From a virus, in the IMG/VR virus record IMGVR_UViG_3300044615_000294, positions 27,342-91,341 of that record: a DNA stretch of 64,000 nucleotides; one strand, written 5' to 3'. The translations under genes were made by a program, and so were the position numbers. The stretch's first letter is position 1, and each line of letters opens with the position of its first letter. A model generated the notes under the pieces. That model had not been told where the DNA came from. It searched no databases and saw only the letters and a program-made list of their open reading frames with translations. This document shows, piece after piece, positions 6,367-14,824 of this stretch.

Positions 6367-7391
6367 TAGATAATTGTGTTGTCTTCTATTTTGTAATTAT
6401 TTACGGACACTAAATTATCAATTTTTGTTAGAATAGCAAACCCATGGTTCCATTCATTTATTTCCATGTAATCTGGTGCTAGTTCACATAGACATCCAAG
6501 ACTGTATGCTCTTATTGTACTAGACTCACCAGTTCCATAAACTCTTTGTGAGCTTTGAGAACTTTTATGAAAGTGATTTACAATACAATTGGTTTTAAGT
6601 CTCATTAAAGCAGTTCTTGCTGGTACTACACCACCTGCTCCAGGAATCTTATCACCATGCTCTATAAGGAAGTCACCAAAGATAACTTTGGTTCTGAATG
6701 GAAGATACTCTATTTTGTATTCAGCAACATGTAAGATTACATCTAACCTGAATTCATCCATGTCAAGTAACTCAGATGCTTTTATTCTAAGATATCTTTC
6801 AAACCTGTTCTCATGGTTACCTGGTATAAAGTAAATGGGAATGTCTGGGAATCTAGAGCGAATATATTCAAAGAACTGTTTACCGGCTTCTATTTCATTT
6901 TTAAAGTGAACCTTTCTAGGATCTTTCTCATGGAAAGAAAGCTGATAGAAGTCTAATAAGTCTCCATTGATTAAGATGCTGTCCACGCCTTCTGCTTCCA
7001 TTTTATCACAAGCAGTTTCTATAGCATCTTCATCATGGTATGGTATATGGAGATCACCAATAACACCAAGTTTTCTACATCCTGTAGGGAATGTAAATGT
7101 TCCTCTTTTTTCTGATAAGGATGTAGGTAGGGATACAAAATTTTGCATTACTTTTGTTTTAAGTTCTTTTTGAAACTCTTTATTGTTTAAATGTTTTCTG
7201 TGATAATTTCCCATTTGACCTCTATAGTATCTTACTCTACTGTATACATTTTCAAAGGCTATAAAGTAAGCTTCATTTTCAGAATAGATTTTTTTTGCTA
7301 GAGTTTTACTTGGTGATTTAGGAAATTTTTCAAGATATTCTAAAATAATTTTAGTTGTCTCTTTAGCATTGTTGGATAATTTGTTTTCCAT
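6366..7391 (-). CDS. Calcineurin-like metallophosphoesterase
   Basis: A 341-aa protein with the full set of metallophosphoesterase metal motifs: DLHIPYHD, GDLLDFYQ, PGNHENR, a lone His in IEHGDK, and a C-terminal NHFHKSS in place of the usual GHxH. The catalytic domain spans about residues 105-320. The first 95 residues are helical and basic and look like a DNA-binding or scaffold region. Family members hydrolyse phosphodiesters or phosphomonoesters, including nucleic acids and nucleotides; the substrate here is unknown. Such enzymes are regular in crAss-like and other Bacteroidota phages. It is transcribed against the surrounding genes and its start faces the next plus-strand gene across 31 bases. 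Confidence 0.88.
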   Translation of the reverse strand: MENKLSNNAKETTKIILEYLEKFPKSPSKTLAKKIYSENEAYFIAFENVYSRVRYYRGQMGNYHRKHLNNKEFQKELKTKVMQNFVSLPTSLSEKRGTFTFPTGCRKLGVIGDLHIPYHDEDAIETACDKMEAEGVDSILINGDLLDFYQLSFHEKDPRKVHFKNEIEAGKQFFEYIRSRFPDIPIYFIPGNHENRFERYLRIKASELLDMDEFRLDVILHVAEYKIEYLPFRTKVIFGDFLIEHGDKIPGAGGVVPARTALMRLKTNCIVNHFHKSSQSSQRVYGTGESSTIRAYSLGCLCELAPDYMEINEWNHGFAILTKIDNLVSVNNYKIEDNTII

Positions 7392-7422
7392 AAGTACATT
7401 ATAATATACAAAAAATAATCAT
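7392..7422. promoter_or_regulatory. Divergent intergenic spacer
   Basis: Only 31 bases separate the starts of the minus-strand phosphoesterase gene and the plus-strand 124-aa gene. The spacer is almost all A/T. It must contain both leaders, so at least one promoter probably overlaps a coding region or lies further upstream. No clear promoter boxes are seen. Confidence 0.3.
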
Positions 7423-7797
7423 ATGTTTAGTTTCAAACTTACAAAGAAGAATGGAAATTTAGTGCATATTAATGAAAGCACAAAGATTTCTTATCAATTA
7501 TTTCTTGATAAACTTCAAGAGGGTCAGGAAGTTGAGGTCTTTATGGGACTGACTTCAGACAATGGTAGCTTAGCACAACTAGCTAAGATACATGCATGCA
7601 TTAGAGAATTAGCCAAAGAATCAGGCTATACATTTGATGAGATGAAATTTATAGTTAAAAAGCATTCAGGCCTCTGTTATGATGGAGGTGGTGCAGAATA
7701 CTGTAAATCTTTTAAAGAATGTAGTAAAGATGAATTAGCAATGGCAATAGAATCTGCTATTGAAATTGGAAGAGATTTAAATATTAATCTTGCTTAA
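7423..7797 (+). CDS. Phage protein, possibly NinB-like recombination factor
   Basis: A 124-aa protein. The N-terminal strand region is followed by helices: an AQLAKIHACIRELA helix (about 51-64), SGYTFDEMKFIVKK, and a C-terminal block (CSKDELAMAIESAIEIGRDLNINL). This layout, including a final helix ending just before a short hydrophobic tail, resembles phage recombination proteins of the NinB type, but the similarity is only by eye and could be to another common phage family. Its 3' end overlaps the convergent minus-strand gene by 14 bases. Confidence 0.65.
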   Translation: MFSFKLTKKNGNLVHINESTKISYQLFLDKLQEGQEVEVFMGLTSDNGSLAQLAKIHACIRELAKESGYTFDEMKFIVKKHSGLCYDGGGAEYCKSFKECSKDELAMAIESAIEIGRDLNINLA

Positions 7798-8095
7798 CAG
7801 CAGACTTAATTACGTCATCTATATCTTTTTCTTCAAATTGATTTGTTTTATCAGCTTGAGCTTCTATTTCAGCTAATAAAAGAAAAATAGTTTTAAATGC
7901 AAACTCTTGTTCTGTATGTGGATCATTATCTGAATTTTTATCTGTTACTTTTTTGATAAGTTCAGTAATTTTTTCATTATCAAGCTCTTGCTTAAAAATG
8001 TACATCAGAGTTTTCTTTAACATTAGATAAAACACTTTATTGATTTTGATTTCAATAATTGCATTATCTTTTATTTCTTTAACCTTTTCACCCAT
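7784..8095 (-). CDS. Small conserved phage protein on minus strand
   Basis: A 103-aa protein. The start (EIKDNAIIEIKINKVFYLMLKKTL) and a later FAFKTIFLLLAEIEAQA-like helix match a small protein often seen in Bacteroidota phages, including crAss-like ones; function unknown. The helix near residues 65-78 is quite hydrophobic but is more likely a packed helix than a membrane segment. It overlaps the upstream convergent gene by 14 bases and starts 31 bases from the divergent ung gene. Confidence 0.7.
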   Translation of the reverse strand: MGEKVKEIKDNAIIEIKINKVFYLMLKKTLMYIFKQELDNEKITELIKKVTDKNSDNDPHTEQEFAFKTIFLLLAEIEAQADKTNQFEEKDIDDVIKSAVKQD

Positions 8096-8126
8096 AGTAT
8101 TAATCTTTTAACAAATTTAATAAAAA

Positions 8127-8840
8127 ATGAAGATAGAATTAGAAATTGATAGTTTTAAACAAAAAATATTTGAAAAACTACAACCAAGTGGTTGGGGTAC
8201 TGTGTTTAAATCTTATATATTTAGTAGTGATTTTGAAGAGTTACTTACTAGATTATATAAAATGTCAAGCAGTGGAGAAAGATTCACTCCAGGATTGAAA
8301 GATGTGTTTAGAGCATTTGAAGAATGTCCTTATGATGAATTAAAGCTAGTAGTTGTGGGTCAAGATCCATATCCTACATTAGGTGTGGCAGATGGTATTG
8401 CATTTAGTTGTAGTAAGACAAATGCATTGCAGCCTAGTCTACGGTATATGCTTGATGAGATTAATAGAACTATCTATAATGGTGAACAGCTATCTACAGA
8501 TGTTGATTTAACCAGATGGTCAAACCAGGGTATACTAATGCTTAATACATCTCTCACAACTGAAGTGGGTAAAATAGGAAAGCACTATCATGTATGGGAA
8601 GGATTTGTTGGATTTTTATTTGACCATCTTAATCATAATAAAAAAGAACTTACATATCTTTACCTGGGTAAAAAAGCACAAGAGTGGGCAGAATATGTTG
8701 GAGATAATAACCACAAAGTATTTGCAAGCCATCCAGCAAGTGCAGCTTACAACAAACAGAGAGAGTGGAATTCAGATAATGCATTCTTAAAGGTGCAACA
8801 TCTAGTTGCAGAAACAACAGGATATAATATTAATTGGTAG
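8127..8840 (+). CDS. ung: Uracil-DNA glycosylase (family 1)
   Basis: A 237-aa family 1 uracil-DNA glycosylase, the usual length for this family. Motifs: GQDPYP (78-83) with catalytic Asp80, Asn140 in LMLNTSL which selects uracil, and SHPAS (201-205) with the catalytic His202. It removes uracil from DNA to start base-excision repair. Its presence implies that the phage genome uses thymine, not uracil. Crass-like phages commonly carry this gene. The next gene starts one base after its stop. Confidence 0.95.
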   Translation: MKIELEIDSFKQKIFEKLQPSGWGTVFKSYIFSSDFEELLTRLYKMSSSGERFTPGLKDVFRAFEECPYDELKLVVVGQDPYPTLGVADGIAFSCSKTNALQPSLRYMLDEINRTIYNGEQLSTDVDLTRWSNQGILMLNTSLTTEVGKIGKHYHVWEGFVGFLFDHLNHNKKELTYLYLGKKAQEWAEYVGDNNHKVFASHPASAAYNKQREWNSDNAFLKVQHLVAETTGYNINW

Positions 8841-8841
8841 T

Positions 8842-9429
8842 ATGGAAGATATATTTTTAAAATTTGTTAGGGAGAAAATAACACCCAATAGTTATTATGT
8901 TTTGCATTGTATAAAGAATAAGATGGTACCATCTTCATTTGTAAACAAGGAATTAGAAACTAAAAGATTAATATCTGAAAATTGGATAAATGATGACTTG
9001 TCATTAACAGATAAAAGTATTATCTTTACTACTGAAATTGAAGGCTTCTTTAAGAAGTCTAAAAAGAAAACATCTAGAAACTTACTGGGAGATAATTTTG
9101 AAGACAGCATTAAGAAGTATACTGAAATATTTCCTGCCGTCAAGTTATCTAGTGGTAAGTACGCAAGATCTAATCCTAAAAACTTAGAGAATGCATTTAG
9201 ATGGTTCTTTGAAACTTATGATTATGACTGGGAAATAGTTTTGTTAGCAACAAAGAAATATGTTTTGGAATACAGAGAGATTAGTTATCAATATATGAGA
9301 ACATCTCAATATTTTATTAGAAAGCAAAACACAGACAAAACTTGGGACTCAGATTTAGCTGATTATTGTGAAATGATTATAAACAAACCAGATGATGAGA
9401 TAATATTTATTAAAGAAAGACTATTTTGA
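8842..9429 (+). CDS. Conserved phage protein with winged-helix-like N-terminus
   Basis: A 195-aa protein. The open frame reaches upstream into ung, but ATG 8842 directly after the ung stop is the likely start. The first 70 residues (MEDIFLKFVREKITPNSYYV, then SLTDKSIIFTTE) look like a winged helix. A basic linker follows, then a helical C-terminal domain with aromatic and charged residues (WFFETYDYDWEIVLLATKKYV). This resembles proteins lying just before the replicative helicase in related phages, where a helicase loader or initiator would be expected. That role is a positional guess. Confidence 0.7.
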   Translation: MEDIFLKFVREKITPNSYYVLHCIKNKMVPSSFVNKELETKRLISENWINDDLSLTDKSIIFTTEIEGFFKKSKKKTSRNLLGDNFEDSIKKYTEIFPAVKLSSGKYARSNPKNLENAFRWFFETYDYDWEIVLLATKKYVLEYREISYQYMRTSQYFIRKQNTDKTWDSDLADYCEMIINKPDDEIIFIKERLF

Positions 9430-9614
9430 TACATATAAATTTAAAGAAGTTACTTATTGGGATTATTGGGAGTGTGTGTTTGTATCTAATAATTAACAAT
9501 TACATTATAGAAGTGAGCATTTTACAGTATGTAGCTATAGAAGCTATAATTACTTTGTCTCACTATTTATATGAAAGAATTCAACCTTCAATAGAAGGTA
9601 CTCCAGAAGATTAA
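9426..9614 (+). CDS. Small membrane protein, TTG start
   Basis: A 62-aa protein starting at TTG 9426, overlapping the stop of the previous gene by 4 bases. It has two hydrophobic segments (about residues 8-26 and 30-48) and a short polar C-terminus. It could be an inner-membrane protein, perhaps holin-like or a membrane anchor for the replication complex. The start codon is inferred from coupling; no in-frame ATG gives a reasonable protein. Confidence 0.5.
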   Translation: MIHINLKKLLIGIIGSVCLYLIINNYIIEVSILQYVAIEAIITLSHYLYERIQPSIEGTPED

Positions 9615-9624
9615 TCTATAGAAT

Positions 9625-10599
9625 ATGTATAATAATGCGAGCCCTTTAAAGGCTGTGAGTGAAAGAGATGCTCTTAAAAAAGCTCTCTACAAAATGAAAG
9701 CTAGACACAATGGTGAATTAAAATCATTGAAGACAGCTTGGGTGAATTTTAATAATGCTTTTTGTGATGGTCTAGAATGGAGAACTATTACAGTTGTTGG
9801 TGCAAGACCAGGAACAGGTAAAACTTTATTTATGGAACAATTGGTTAATGATGTCATAAAGATTAATCCTGACCAAAAGTTCAGAATACTAAAGTTTCAG
9901 TTTGAGATGCTGGATGAGACAAATGGTATTAGAAAATTGTCTATGAATGTTGGTTCTGATTACAATACTCTGATGAGTAAGGAGAAGCCTGTGGACAAAG
10001 GTGTTTTTCAAAAGTGTGTGCAGTTTTATGAAAGTACTGCAAGTTATGACATAGTAGATGTGGTGTATGATCCATGTACAGTGGATGAGATGTGTGCTAC
10101 TATTCATGCTTATATGGAGAAGCATAAAAGTGAAGATGGATTTACAAACACTTTAGTTACTATAGATCACTCAGCTTTATTTAAAGTTGGTAAGGGGCAG
10201 AAGGATAAGTTTGAGATGCTCTATGGTTTAGGTGAAGCCCTTACAGAAATGAAGAAGAAGTTTCCTGTGGCATTCTTAGTTCTTAGTCAGTTAAACAGAA
10301 ATGTTGAAACTATAGAAAGGGCTAAAGATGGTACATATGGAAACTATATTCTAGATTCTGATTTATATGGTTCTGATGCTTTATTACAACATGCAGATGT
10401 AGTGCTTGGTATTAACCGTCCCTTTAATAGAAGGATTAAATTCTATGGACCTGAGAAGTATATTATCAATGACCCAGATTTGTTAGTATTTCACATACTA
10501 AAGTCTAGAAATGGCTACATGGGCATGAACTTCTTCAAGTTAGATAGAGATGTCATGAGGATTATGGAAGTTGATGCACCACCTACATCATCGCATTAA
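9625..10599 (+). CDS. DnaB-like replicative helicase (ATPase domain)
   Basis: A 324-aa RecA-fold hexameric helicase core. Walker A is GARPGTGKT (59-67), Walker B is TLVTIDHSAL (about 172-181), followed by VLSQLNRNVE (H3-like motif) and HADVVLGINRP, which are typical of the DnaB C-terminal domain. It lacks the DnaB N-terminal primase-interacting domain, so loading and primase contact must differ from E. coli; the preceding protein might supply this. It would unwind the fork 5'-3'. It heads the replication cluster with Sak4, SSB and primase genes just downstream. Confidence 0.9.
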   Translation: MYNNASPLKAVSERDALKKALYKMKARHNGELKSLKTAWVNFNNAFCDGLEWRTITVVGARPGTGKTLFMEQLVNDVIKINPDQKFRILKFQFEMLDETNGIRKLSMNVGSDYNTLMSKEKPVDKGVFQKCVQFYESTASYDIVDVVYDPCTVDEMCATIHAYMEKHKSEDGFTNTLVTIDHSALFKVGKGQKDKFEMLYGLGEALTEMKKKFPVAFLVLSQLNRNVETIERAKDGTYGNYILDSDLYGSDALLQHADVVLGINRPFNRRIKFYGPEKYIINDPDLLVFHILKSRNGYMGMNFFKLDRDVMRIMEVDAPPTSSH

Positions 10600-10610
10600 A
10601 ATTAAAAATT

Positions 10611-11186
10611 ATGTATAACAGAAAAGACAAAGAAAGAGAGTTGATGGAACATCACTCTAAGTTTTTAGAAAAACTAACCGGTGGTTATCAGTTTACAGCT
10701 AAGACTGCATTCTATAGCAAGGGTAAGTTTGGAAGACAGATTCAGTTTTTTGAGAATGAATTAAACAAGGGAACTGATATCTATGTAGAATTAGTGGACA
10801 TTGAGAGGGATGCAAGAGGAGCTGAGATAAATATGGTTCCTATGTTTTGGGAGAGACCACTATTCAAGTATAGATACAATCCCTATTTTAAGGAAGAGTA
10901 TGAAGTTAAGACTTCTACAAATTCTAGAGGCGAGGAGTATTCTGCATATGTTATTCCAACTTCAGAACTTGTTTGTGTAAACAAAGGGTCTGAAGAAATT
11001 CCTTATAATAGCTATGAGACACAGAGAACTGAAGAGCCAAAAGAACAAAAGAAGCTAAGTGTCTTTCCAGATTTTGAGGAAGAGTTTGTTCCTAAGCTCA
11101 AGACTCAAGAAACTGATGAAGATGTATCTAGCATTCTTTTGCAAATTGCTGAAGGTTTTCAAAAACTAGCACAAAAATTTAAGTAA
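10611..11186 (+). CDS. Conserved crAss-like phage protein, unknown function
   Basis: A 191-aa protein between the helicase and the Sak4-like gene. The N-terminal part (to about 125) is probably a compact alpha/beta domain with many aromatic and basic residues; the rest is an acidic linker (EEPKEQKK region) and a C-terminal amphipathic helix (SSILLQIAEGFQKLAQKF). Such a tail could bind another replication protein. It is spaced 11 bases from the helicase and 1 base from the next gene, so it is part of the operon. No enzymatic motif is seen. Confidence 0.7.
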   Translation: MYNRKDKERELMEHHSKFLEKLTGGYQFTAKTAFYSKGKFGRQIQFFENELNKGTDIYVELVDIERDARGAEINMVPMFWERPLFKYRYNPYFKEEYEVKTSTNSRGEEYSAYVIPTSELVCVNKGSEEIPYNSYETQRTEEPKEQKKLSVFPDFEEEFVPKLKTQETDEDVSSILLQIAEGFQKLAQKFK

Positions 11187-11187
11187 A

Positions 11188-11907
11188 ATGGGTATAGTAC
11201 TTCCAACTAAAAAAGTAAAAGCTAACAGGGTTAATCCTAAAAGATTAATTGTGTATTCAAAGCCTAAAACAGGTAAGACAACTGCATTTGCAGGTCTTGA
11301 AGATAATTTAATTATTGACTTAGAAAATGGTGCAGACTATGTGGAAGCACTTAAAGTCAAAGCTAATAATCTTCAGGAGTTAAAAGAAGTTGGCAAAGCA
11401 ATCAAAGATGCTGGTTATCCATATCAATATATTACTATTGATACTGTGACAGCTTTGGAAGATATGGTTATGCCACTTGCAATTAACTTATATAAGCAAA
11501 CGCCAATGGGTAAGAATTATTCTGGAGACAGTATTCTTACATTGCCTAATGGTGCGGGTTACTTATATGTTAGGCAAGCATTCTTTCAAGTTTTAGATTT
11601 TATTGATACCTTAGCTCCCCATATTATTTTATCTGGTCACATTAAGGACAAGCAGGTAGATGATAAAGGAGAGATGGTTATGTCTGCAAACATAGATTTG
11701 ACGGGCAAGATAAAATCTCTAATTTGTGCTAACGCAGATGCAATTGGTTATATGTATAGAAAGGGTAATGAAACCATTCTTAGCTTTAAAACTAATGAAG
11801 AAGTGACTTGTGGCGCAAGGCCAGAGCACTTGCAGAATGAAGAAATAGTAATTTCTGAGATGAAAGATGGTAAGTTAAAGACTTACTGGAATAAAGTGTA
11901 TAAATAA
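11188..11907 (+). CDS. Sak4-like recombinase / AAA_24 ATPase
   Basis: A 239-aa RecA-fold ATPase of the phage Sak4 (AAA_24) type. Walker A is SKPKTGKTT (about 25-33), then a DLENGADYVEAL strand-helix and a YITIDTVTALE Walker B region (about 85-95). HIILSGHIKDKQ follows, as in family members. Sak4 proteins anneal single-stranded DNA and work with a cognate SSB; the gene directly downstream is such an SSB-like protein, which fits. It would serve genome recombination and replication restart. Confidence 0.85.
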   Translation: MGIVLPTKKVKANRVNPKRLIVYSKPKTGKTTAFAGLEDNLIIDLENGADYVEALKVKANNLQELKEVGKAIKDAGYPYQYITIDTVTALEDMVMPLAINLYKQTPMGKNYSGDSILTLPNGAGYLYVRQAFFQVLDFIDTLAPHIILSGHIKDKQVDDKGEMVMSANIDLTGKIKSLICANADAIGYMYRKGNETILSFKTNEEVTCGARPEHLQNEEIVISEMKDGKLKTYWNKVYK

Positions 11908-11921
11908 TAAAAACAAACAAA

Positions 11922-12614
11922 ATGGGTTTAAGTACAAAAGATCTAGTAAATGAGAATGGTGGTGGTGGAATGGCAAAAACTATTGCTCCAGGAAACCACA
12001 CATTAAAAATCAACAGTGTAGTGTTAGAAGACTTTCAATTTATTGATGGTGCAAAACACTTAGTACTAAATGTTGAAACAGAACCAATTGAAGGATTTGA
12101 AGGTTTTCTGATTGATAAAGATGATGAAAGCAAAGGAAAATATAAAGGTCAAATTGGTCGGGTAAAAGCTAGTCAATATGCATTTGCTGATGGACAAACA
12201 AAGTCTGGAATTAAAATTCAAAGAGATAGATCTTTGATGATGTTCTTGGCTAACTTGTCTAAGGCAACTGGAATAATGAAATGGTTTGAGGAGCAAGATA
12301 ACAAGTTTAATACAATTGAAGATTTTGTAAAGAACTTTAGTAACAATGCTCCACTTAAAGATAAGTATCTAGATTTTTGTGTTGCCGGTAAGGAATATGA
12401 AAACAAGTCTGGCTATACTGCATATGACATGTGGTTACCAAAAGCAGAAAACAATAAGTATGCTTATGGTGAAGAAGGTTCTGATAGAATTCTTAAGTAT
12501 GATGAAGCAAAGTATCTTAAGAAACTTGAGGTAAAGCCAGTAGATAACTTTGGTGATGATGATGATGACTTTCCAACACCAGGTAAAACATCTTCAGATT
12601 TTAGTTTAGATTAA
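11922..12614 (+). CDS. SSB-like single-stranded DNA-binding protein
   Basis: A 230-aa protein with a probable OB-fold (about residues 20-190) and a highly acidic tail ending in DDDDDFPTPGKTSSDFSLD, the usual arrangement of phage SSBs, whose acidic tip binds partner enzymes. It follows the Sak4-like gene by 14 bases with an A-rich leader. Sequence divergence in the OB domain prevents certain assignment, but the acidic tail plus the Sak4 neighbour support an SSB. A strong hairpin terminator follows. Confidence 0.75.
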   Translation: MGLSTKDLVNENGGGGMAKTIAPGNHTLKINSVVLEDFQFIDGAKHLVLNVETEPIEGFEGFLIDKDDESKGKYKGQIGRVKASQYAFADGQTKSGIKIQRDRSLMMFLANLSKATGIMKWFEEQDNKFNTIEDFVKNFSNNAPLKDKYLDFCVAGKEYENKSGYTAYDMWLPKAENNKYAYGEEGSDRILKYDEAKYLKKLEVKPVDNFGDDDDDFPTPGKTSSDFSLD

Positions 12615-12625
12615 CAACTCCTAGA

Positions 12626-12656
12626 TAAAGGGGTTGTAATGGCCCCTTTATTTACT
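12626..12656 (+). terminator. G4/C4 hairpin terminator after the SSB-like gene
   Basis: TAAAGGGG (12626-12633) pairs perfectly with CCCCTTTA (12643-12650) around a 9-base loop, followed by TTTACTT. It sits between the SSB-like gene and the primase gene. It matches the other G4/C4-stem hairpins in this genome and probably ends the helicase-SSB transcription unit or sets its read-through level. Confidence 0.7.
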
Positions 12657-12670
12657 TAAATTGGGTTGCT

Positions 12671-13654
12671 ATGATTTCTACAAAGAATTTAATATATGAT
12701 TTAGCTGATGTCCCAAGAGAATGGGCATTTGAACATTATCTTAACCTAACAGAAAAGCTTACAGGACAAGATATTAAAATGAAATCAATATTTAATCCAC
12801 GGGAGAAGACACCTTCTATGTGTATTTATATTGACAGAAATAATATCTATAGGTTCAAAGATTTTTCTTCAGGTAATGGTGGTGATTCTATTGCTCTTGT
12901 CCAAAGTCTATTTAATTTACCCACTAGAGGTTCCGCAAGTTATAAGATTATAGAAGACTATAACCAGTATGTTTTAAACAATGGTCATAATCCTATAAAG
13001 TCTTATAAGCAACACAGTAAGTTTAAAGTTACTGATTATGAAATGCGGCACTGGAATACTCTTGATCAGAAGTATTGGATGGGATATCACATTGGTTCTA
13101 GATTATTGTCTAGATATAATGTGGTTCCACTAGAATATTATGTGATGACAAAGACAGATGAAAATGATGTTGTGTCAAATATAACTATTAAGGGTAACTA
13201 TATCTATGGTTATTTTAGAGAGGACGGGAATCTTTATAAGATTTATCAGCCAAAAGTAAAAGACAGTAAATTTATCAAGGTAAGAGATTATATACAAGGT
13301 ACTGAGCAATTAGTATTTGATAAACCCTATTTGATTATTACATCTTCACTTAAAGATTTAATGGCATATCAAAAACTAAAGATTAGTAATTCAGAAGCAA
13401 TTGCACCAGATAGTGAGAATACTATGATACCAGAGAATATAATGAGTAGCATTAGTTCTAAGTATCAGAAAGTATGTGTGTTGTTTGATAATGATGAGGC
13501 TGGTATAAAAGCTGCGGAGAAGTACAAATCTAGATATGGTTTTGAGTATGTTGTTCTAGAGATGGAGAAGGATTTATCAGATGCTATTAAAGTACATGGT
13601 ATAGATAAAGTTAGAGACAATCTATTACCGTTATTAAAACAAGCATTATTATGA
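12671..13654 (+). CDS. DnaG-like primase (Toprim)
   Basis: A 327-aa DnaG-type primase. Residues about 38-75 match the zinc-ribbon region in shape (PREKTPSMCIYI, RFKDFSSGNGGDSIALVQ), but the metal-binding Cys/His are missing apart from one Cys. The Toprim domain (about 215-325) has LFDNDEAG (about 272-279), the DxD-type metal motif, and SSLKDLMAY where DnaG has EGYMD, so the usual Toprim Glu is replaced by Ser. It would lay RNA primers for the DnaB-like helicase and PolB. Such divergent primases are usual in Bacteroidota phages; whether it is active cannot be read from sequence. Confidence 0.85.
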   Translation: MISTKNLIYDLADVPREWAFEHYLNLTEKLTGQDIKMKSIFNPREKTPSMCIYIDRNNIYRFKDFSSGNGGDSIALVQSLFNLPTRGSASYKIIEDYNQYVLNNGHNPIKSYKQHSKFKVTDYEMRHWNTLDQKYWMGYHIGSRLLSRYNVVPLEYYVMTKTDENDVVSNITIKGNYIYGYFREDGNLYKIYQPKVKDSKFIKVRDYIQGTEQLVFDKPYLIITSSLKDLMAYQKLKISNSEAIAPDSENTMIPENIMSSISSKYQKVCVLFDNDEAGIKAAEKYKSRYGFEYVVLEMEKDLSDAIKVHGIDKVRDNLLPLLKQALL

Positions 13655-14079
13655 GTAAATGGTCATACCAAGGACAAGACTTTGAAAGCTCCATGATTCC
13701 AGAAGGAGCAGAAGGTTTTGTGTATGAGATGCAGGCTATAATAAATGGAAAGCTTGTAAGGTATGTTGGAAAGAAGAACTTTTATTCTACGACAAAGAAG
13801 AGAATGGGTAAGAGAGCTGTAGCACAATTACAGGATAAGAGAACTAAGAAATATACCATACAAAAGAAGCTATCATATATAGATTATTATAGTAGCAATG
13901 CAGAATTAAAGGCTGCACATAAAGCCGGAATAGAAATTAGAAGATATATCATTAAGATATGTTTCTCTAAGACTGAACTTACTTATTATGAGACTAAGTA
14001 TCAGTTTATAAGAGAAGTACTTGAGAGTGATGAGTTTCTAAATGGAAATATTCTAGGCAGGTTTTACAAATTCAAATAA
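13651..14079 (+). CDS. GIY-YIG-like nuclease family protein
   Basis: A 142-aa protein overlapping the primase by 4 bases. It resembles small phage GIY-YIG-fold endonucleases: GFVYEMQAI (about 22-30) with RYVGKKNFYS (38-47) in place of the GIY...YIG strands, a helix with basic residues, then TYYETKYQFIREVLES with the Glu expected for metal binding, and LNGNILGRFYK with the final Asn. Family members cut or nick DNA, often as homing or repair nucleases. The first strand motif is degenerate, so activity is uncertain. Confidence 0.7.
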   Translation: MSKWSYQGQDFESSMIPEGAEGFVYEMQAIINGKLVRYVGKKNFYSTTKKRMGKRAVAQLQDKRTKKYTIQKKLSYIDYYSSNAELKAAHKAGIEIRRYIIKICFSKTELTYYETKYQFIREVLESDEFLNGNILGRFYKFK

Positions 14080-14081
14080 TT

Positions 14082-14483
14082 ATGACAGAAGAACAATTAA
14101 TGGAAGTCTTGATCCAATTGGCGGATCAGGGGGTTACTGGTATTAAGGTACATTATGATGGTAGTGGAGATAGTGGAGCTATTGAAGGTATAGTATATAC
14201 AGATATAGAAGATGCAAACTTTTCTGATATTGATCTTGTAAGTGCATGGGATCAAGACAAGAATCTTGCAGAATTAAACTCTAGTGCATATGCAACTATT
14301 CAGAATTTTGCTCATGAAACAATACTTGATAATATTGAAGATTGGTGGAATAATGAAGGTGGTTATGGGGAGTTGTTAATTAAAGTTCCTTCAGGTGAGT
14401 ATCTTGTAAATAACAATATCAGAAGCATGAAAGTTGAAGAGTATAATCATCATGGTAACTTATTTAAAAAAACAGAAGAATAA
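14082..14483 (+). CDS. DUF6878-like phage protein
   Basis: A 133-aa protein with two characteristic blocks: IKVHYDGSGDSGAIEGI (about 21-37) and DWWNNEGGYGELLIKVPSG (about 87-105). I recognise these as a conserved family of bacterial and phage proteins (DUF6878 as best I recall) of unknown function. The conserved Asp, Gly and Trp residues suggest an enzyme or ligand-binding fold. The next gene (DUF6915-like) overlaps it by one base; the two may act together. Confidence 0.65.
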   Translation: MTEEQLMEVLIQLADQGVTGIKVHYDGSGDSGAIEGIVYTDIEDANFSDIDLVSAWDQDKNLAELNSSAYATIQNFAHETILDNIEDWWNNEGGYGELLIKVPSGEYLVNNNIRSMKVEEYNHHGNLFKKTEE

Positions 14484-14824
14484 TGTCACATCCTTGGCAA
14501 CATGCAAGATCTTCAGCTAGAAAGTTTGGAGGTTTTCCAATTGATTACATAAAAATTCATGAGTGGTTTGATGAAACTAAGGCTTGGATAGGACATAGTA
14601 AGCATAGAATGTTCCGTCACCATAGTGAGGGAATATTTGAATGTGAGAAAAAGTTTGGGCCAAGTTTTGAAAATTCAGAGGGTAAAACAGTATATACAAG
14701 ATATGTTGGAGAACAACATGTAAAAGAGGATTGCAATGGTTATATACCAAGTGCAAAAGAGTGGGTGGATAATATAAATACACCTACAGAATGGATGATA
14801 AAAACTTTAAAAATTGAAGACTAA
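14483..14824 (+). CDS. DUF6915-like phage protein
   Basis: A 113-aa protein strongly patterned as a conserved family found in phages and bacteria (DUF6915 as best I recall): HPWQHARSSARKFGG at the start, IHEWFDETKA, a His-rich HRMFRHHSEGIFECEKKFG (about 42-60), and RYVGEQHVKEDCNGYIP (about 73-89). The many conserved His, Asp and Glu residues suggest a metal site. Function is unknown. It is coupled to the upstream gene by a shared base. Confidence 0.7.
   Translation: MSHPWQHARSSARKFGGFPIDYIKIHEWFDETKAWIGHSKHRMFRHHSEGIFECEKKFGPSFENSEGKTVYTRYVGEQHVKEDCNGYIPSAKEWVDNINTPTEWMIKTLKIED

Noticed and set aside
8806-8841. Upstream start of the 195-aa gene
   Set aside because: It lies inside ung; ATG 8842 directly follows the ung stop.
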